DNA of 38,909 nt from a virus, in the IMG/VR virus record IMGVR_UViG_3300020562_000001, positions 1 through 38,909 of that record, one strand, 5' to 3'. Positions 37,638-38,909 of this stretch are shown one piece after another (within the stretch, counting starts at the first letter, position 1; each line of letters starts with the position of its first letter). The notes below the pieces were generated by a model. The model was not told where the DNA came from and did not search any database. It saw only the letters and a list, made by a program, of their open reading frames with translations. The translations under genes and the position numbers were made by a program.

Positions 37638-38909
37638 ATGGCAGCGCCCCCTAAAAAGAATCTTGCCTTTGAGCTTGCGAGTGGAGATAAGGCTTCTCTT
37701 AAAAAGGTCGCTCCGAAGAAGCCTGTTGTTGGCAAGAAGAAGCCTAAGCCGACGCTTCGGCCTGAGTATAATCTTGTTTTTGATCCGACGGGTCAGCAGT
37801 CCGAGGCTTTGCAGGGCGAGTTGGATGCTATTCGAGATTTGTATCTTTCGTCTGCTGGGCGGGATATTGAGGAGGAGCCTGATAAGCGTGTAGCTCTGGA
37901 GCAGGCTGGCTTGTTGAAGCCGACTGTTTCTAGGAAGAAGGCTTCGGAGTTGAAGCGTGGTGGGTCTGACGAGTTTGCGTCGGCTATGGATGCGCTTGAC
38001 GCTGTGAAGGGTGGCGCTAAGTCTTGGTTGACGCGAGGCGTTGATGCTGAGAAGGTTAAGGAGCGTGCGGTTCGGGGTACTGGGGATGCGCTTGGCGCGC
38101 TTGTTTTTGGTGATTATGAGAAGAATCCTGCTCTTTTGCAATCTAGTCCTTTGGCGCAGGCTCGTTTTGTTGCTGAGCAAGTGGCTCCGCGTGTTCGGGA
38201 TGCTCCGCTTCCGGTTCCGGGTGTTCCTGGTGTTGTCCCAGGTGTGACTGTTGGCGAGGCGGTTGGGAAGGCGGCTAGTGTTATTCCCGCTATTGGTCGA
38301 ACGCCGTTGCCGGTTCCGGGCGTTCCGCTTCGGGTTCCGGGTTTGACGATTGGCGAGGCTGTTGGTGCTGCGGGTAAAGGCGCTGGTGCTGTTGTTAGTA
38401 AGACTGCTGAGGGTGCCGCTAAGTCTTTTTCTAATATTCCTACTGGTATTGGCGCGTTGCGGCCGGCTGTCAGTGGCACTGGTCAGGCGTACACGCCTAG
38501 TGTTCCACAGTTGGAGACGCTGGGTGGGCGTTCTGAGGTGTTTGAGCGGATTGCTGCTCGTCCGAATGATTACATTGATACGACTCGTAAGAAGCCAATT
38601 CGCATCGCTAATGCTAACGAGCAAACCGATGCTGTTATCGAGTCGGCTAAGGCTGGGCGTACTCCTTCTGATTTGAATGATCTTATCGGAAAGAGCAATC
38701 CGTTCTCTCCGATGGGCTTGTTGTCGATGAAGGGCATGGCTGCTGAGAATGGGTGGGACACTGCTGATTGGGACAAGCTAACTGTTGGTGATAAGGCGTT
38801 TCGCGCTGCAAACAATAATGATTATGGCGCTTTGTTTTGGCGTTCTGTTGTTCGTGGCGTTGGTGAGGTTGGTGCTGCGCCAGCTGGTATTAAGGCAATT
38901 ATTGGCGCT
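37638..38909 (+). CDS. Giant virion/ejection protein, N-terminal part (continues at base 1)
   Basis: The 5' part of the gene that ends at 4746: 391 codons up to 38810, then the 99-base overlap. The N-terminus is basic (KKVAPKKPVVGKKKPKP). Around residues 190-243 two copies of a Pro/Val/Gly unit occur (PLPVPGVP...TVGEAVG and PLPVPGVP...TIGEAVG), 33 codons apart. Hydrophobic Gly/Ala stretches follow each copy and could insert in membranes. Near residue 340 is FSPMGLLSMKGMAAENGW. The start is set by a leaderless-type -10 box and the absence of earlier in-frame coding. Function as an ejected protein is inferred. Confidence 0.8.
   Translation, partial: MAAPPKKNLAFELASGDKASLKKVAPKKPVVGKKKPKPTLRPEYNLVFDPTGQQSEALQGELDAIRDLYLSSAGRDIEEEPDKRVALEQAGLLKPTVSRKKASELKRGGSDEFASAMDALDAVKGGAKSWLTRGVDAEKVKERAVRGTGDALGALVFGDYEKNPALLQSSPLAQARFVAEQVAPRVRDAPLPVPGVPGVVPGVTVGEAVGKAASVIPAIGRTPLPVPGVPLRVPGLTIGEAVGAAGKGAGAVVSKTAEGAAKSFSNIPTGIGALRPAVSGTGQAYTPSVPQLETLGGRSEVFERIAARPNDYIDTTRKKPIRIANANEQTDAVIESAKAGRTPSDLNDLIGKSNPFSPMGLLSMKGMAAENGWDTADWDKLTVGDKAFRAANNNDYGALFWRSVVRGVGEVGAAPAGIKAIIGA
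38205..38366 (+). repeat. Two in-gene copies of a 63-base unit
   Basis: Bases 38205-38267 and 38304-38366 both encode PLPVPGVPxxVPGxTxGEAVG; 17 of 21 residues are identical. A recent internal duplication in the giant gene. Confidence 0.85.
38811..38909. repeat. Direct terminal repeat, right copy
   Basis: Exact copy of bases 1-99. It closes the circle; the unique genome length is 38,810 bases. Confidence 0.95.

Noticed and set aside
1-38909. Integrase, repressor or attachment site
   Set aside because: No tyrosine or serine recombinase motifs, no CI/Cro-like repressor gene and no tRNA-end match were seen.

Overview
This window is a complete, circularly permuted genome of a tailed bacteriophage, about 38.81 kb. 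The first 99 bases recur exactly as the last 99, and the reading frame that runs off the right edge continues in frame from the left edge. All recognised genes lie on the + strand. The morphology is most likely podovirus-like: there is a portal, a scaffold, an SU10/HK97-type major capsid protein, a short-tail adaptor, a nozzle-like protein, collar-type fibre proteins and three very large putative ejection proteins, but no tape measure, sheath or tail tube. No integrase or repressor was recognised, so a lytic lifestyle is likelier. The host is probably a Gram-positive, high-GC bacterium, perhaps an actinobacterium. This is inferred from the layered wall hydrolases, the small actinophage-style holin, the many GTG starts and the leaderless-type late promoters.

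Layout. (a) 37638-38909 plus 1-4746: a split gene for a giant (~1972 aa) virion/ejection protein that carries an internal ParB/sulfiredoxin-like domain. (b) 4747-7821: a structured non-coding gap with a C8-N3-C8 tract, then a lysis block (NlpC/P60 peptidase, XhlA-like membrane protein, two-domain endolysin, metallophosphoesterase, holin). (c) 7796-13752: a recombination/DNA block behind its own promoter (RecT-like annealase, Fe-S PD-(D/E)XK exonuclease, SSB, Rpf-like wall enzyme, Gfo/Idh/MocA oxidoreductase, C5-cytosine methyltransferase, RuvC-like resolvase). No DNA polymerase, primase or helicase was recognised. (d) 13783-15968: tightly overlapping small genes, ending at a strong terminator. 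(e) 16061-18061: two further promoter-gene-terminator cassettes with high-GC, C-ending codons and acidic or zinc-finger proteins. (f) 18062-18683: the only gene-free stretch over 300 bases. It holds the second C8-N3-C8 tract, candidate late promoters and a tandem hairpin repeat next to the terminase genes. (g) 18684-37611: packaging, head, glycosyltransferase, tail and ejection genes.

The two halves appear to use different expression signals. Early/accessory units have -35/-10 promoters and Shine-Dalgarno sites. Several late genes have only a TANNNT box six or seven bases before the start codon and no Shine-Dalgarno site, as expected for leaderless mRNAs. Within operons, starts overlap the preceding stop (ATGA, TGATG, TAGTG), which suggests translational coupling. 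The oxidoreductase and a two-domain glycosyltransferase beside the capsid gene suggest that the phage modifies a glycan, either on its own virion or on the host.
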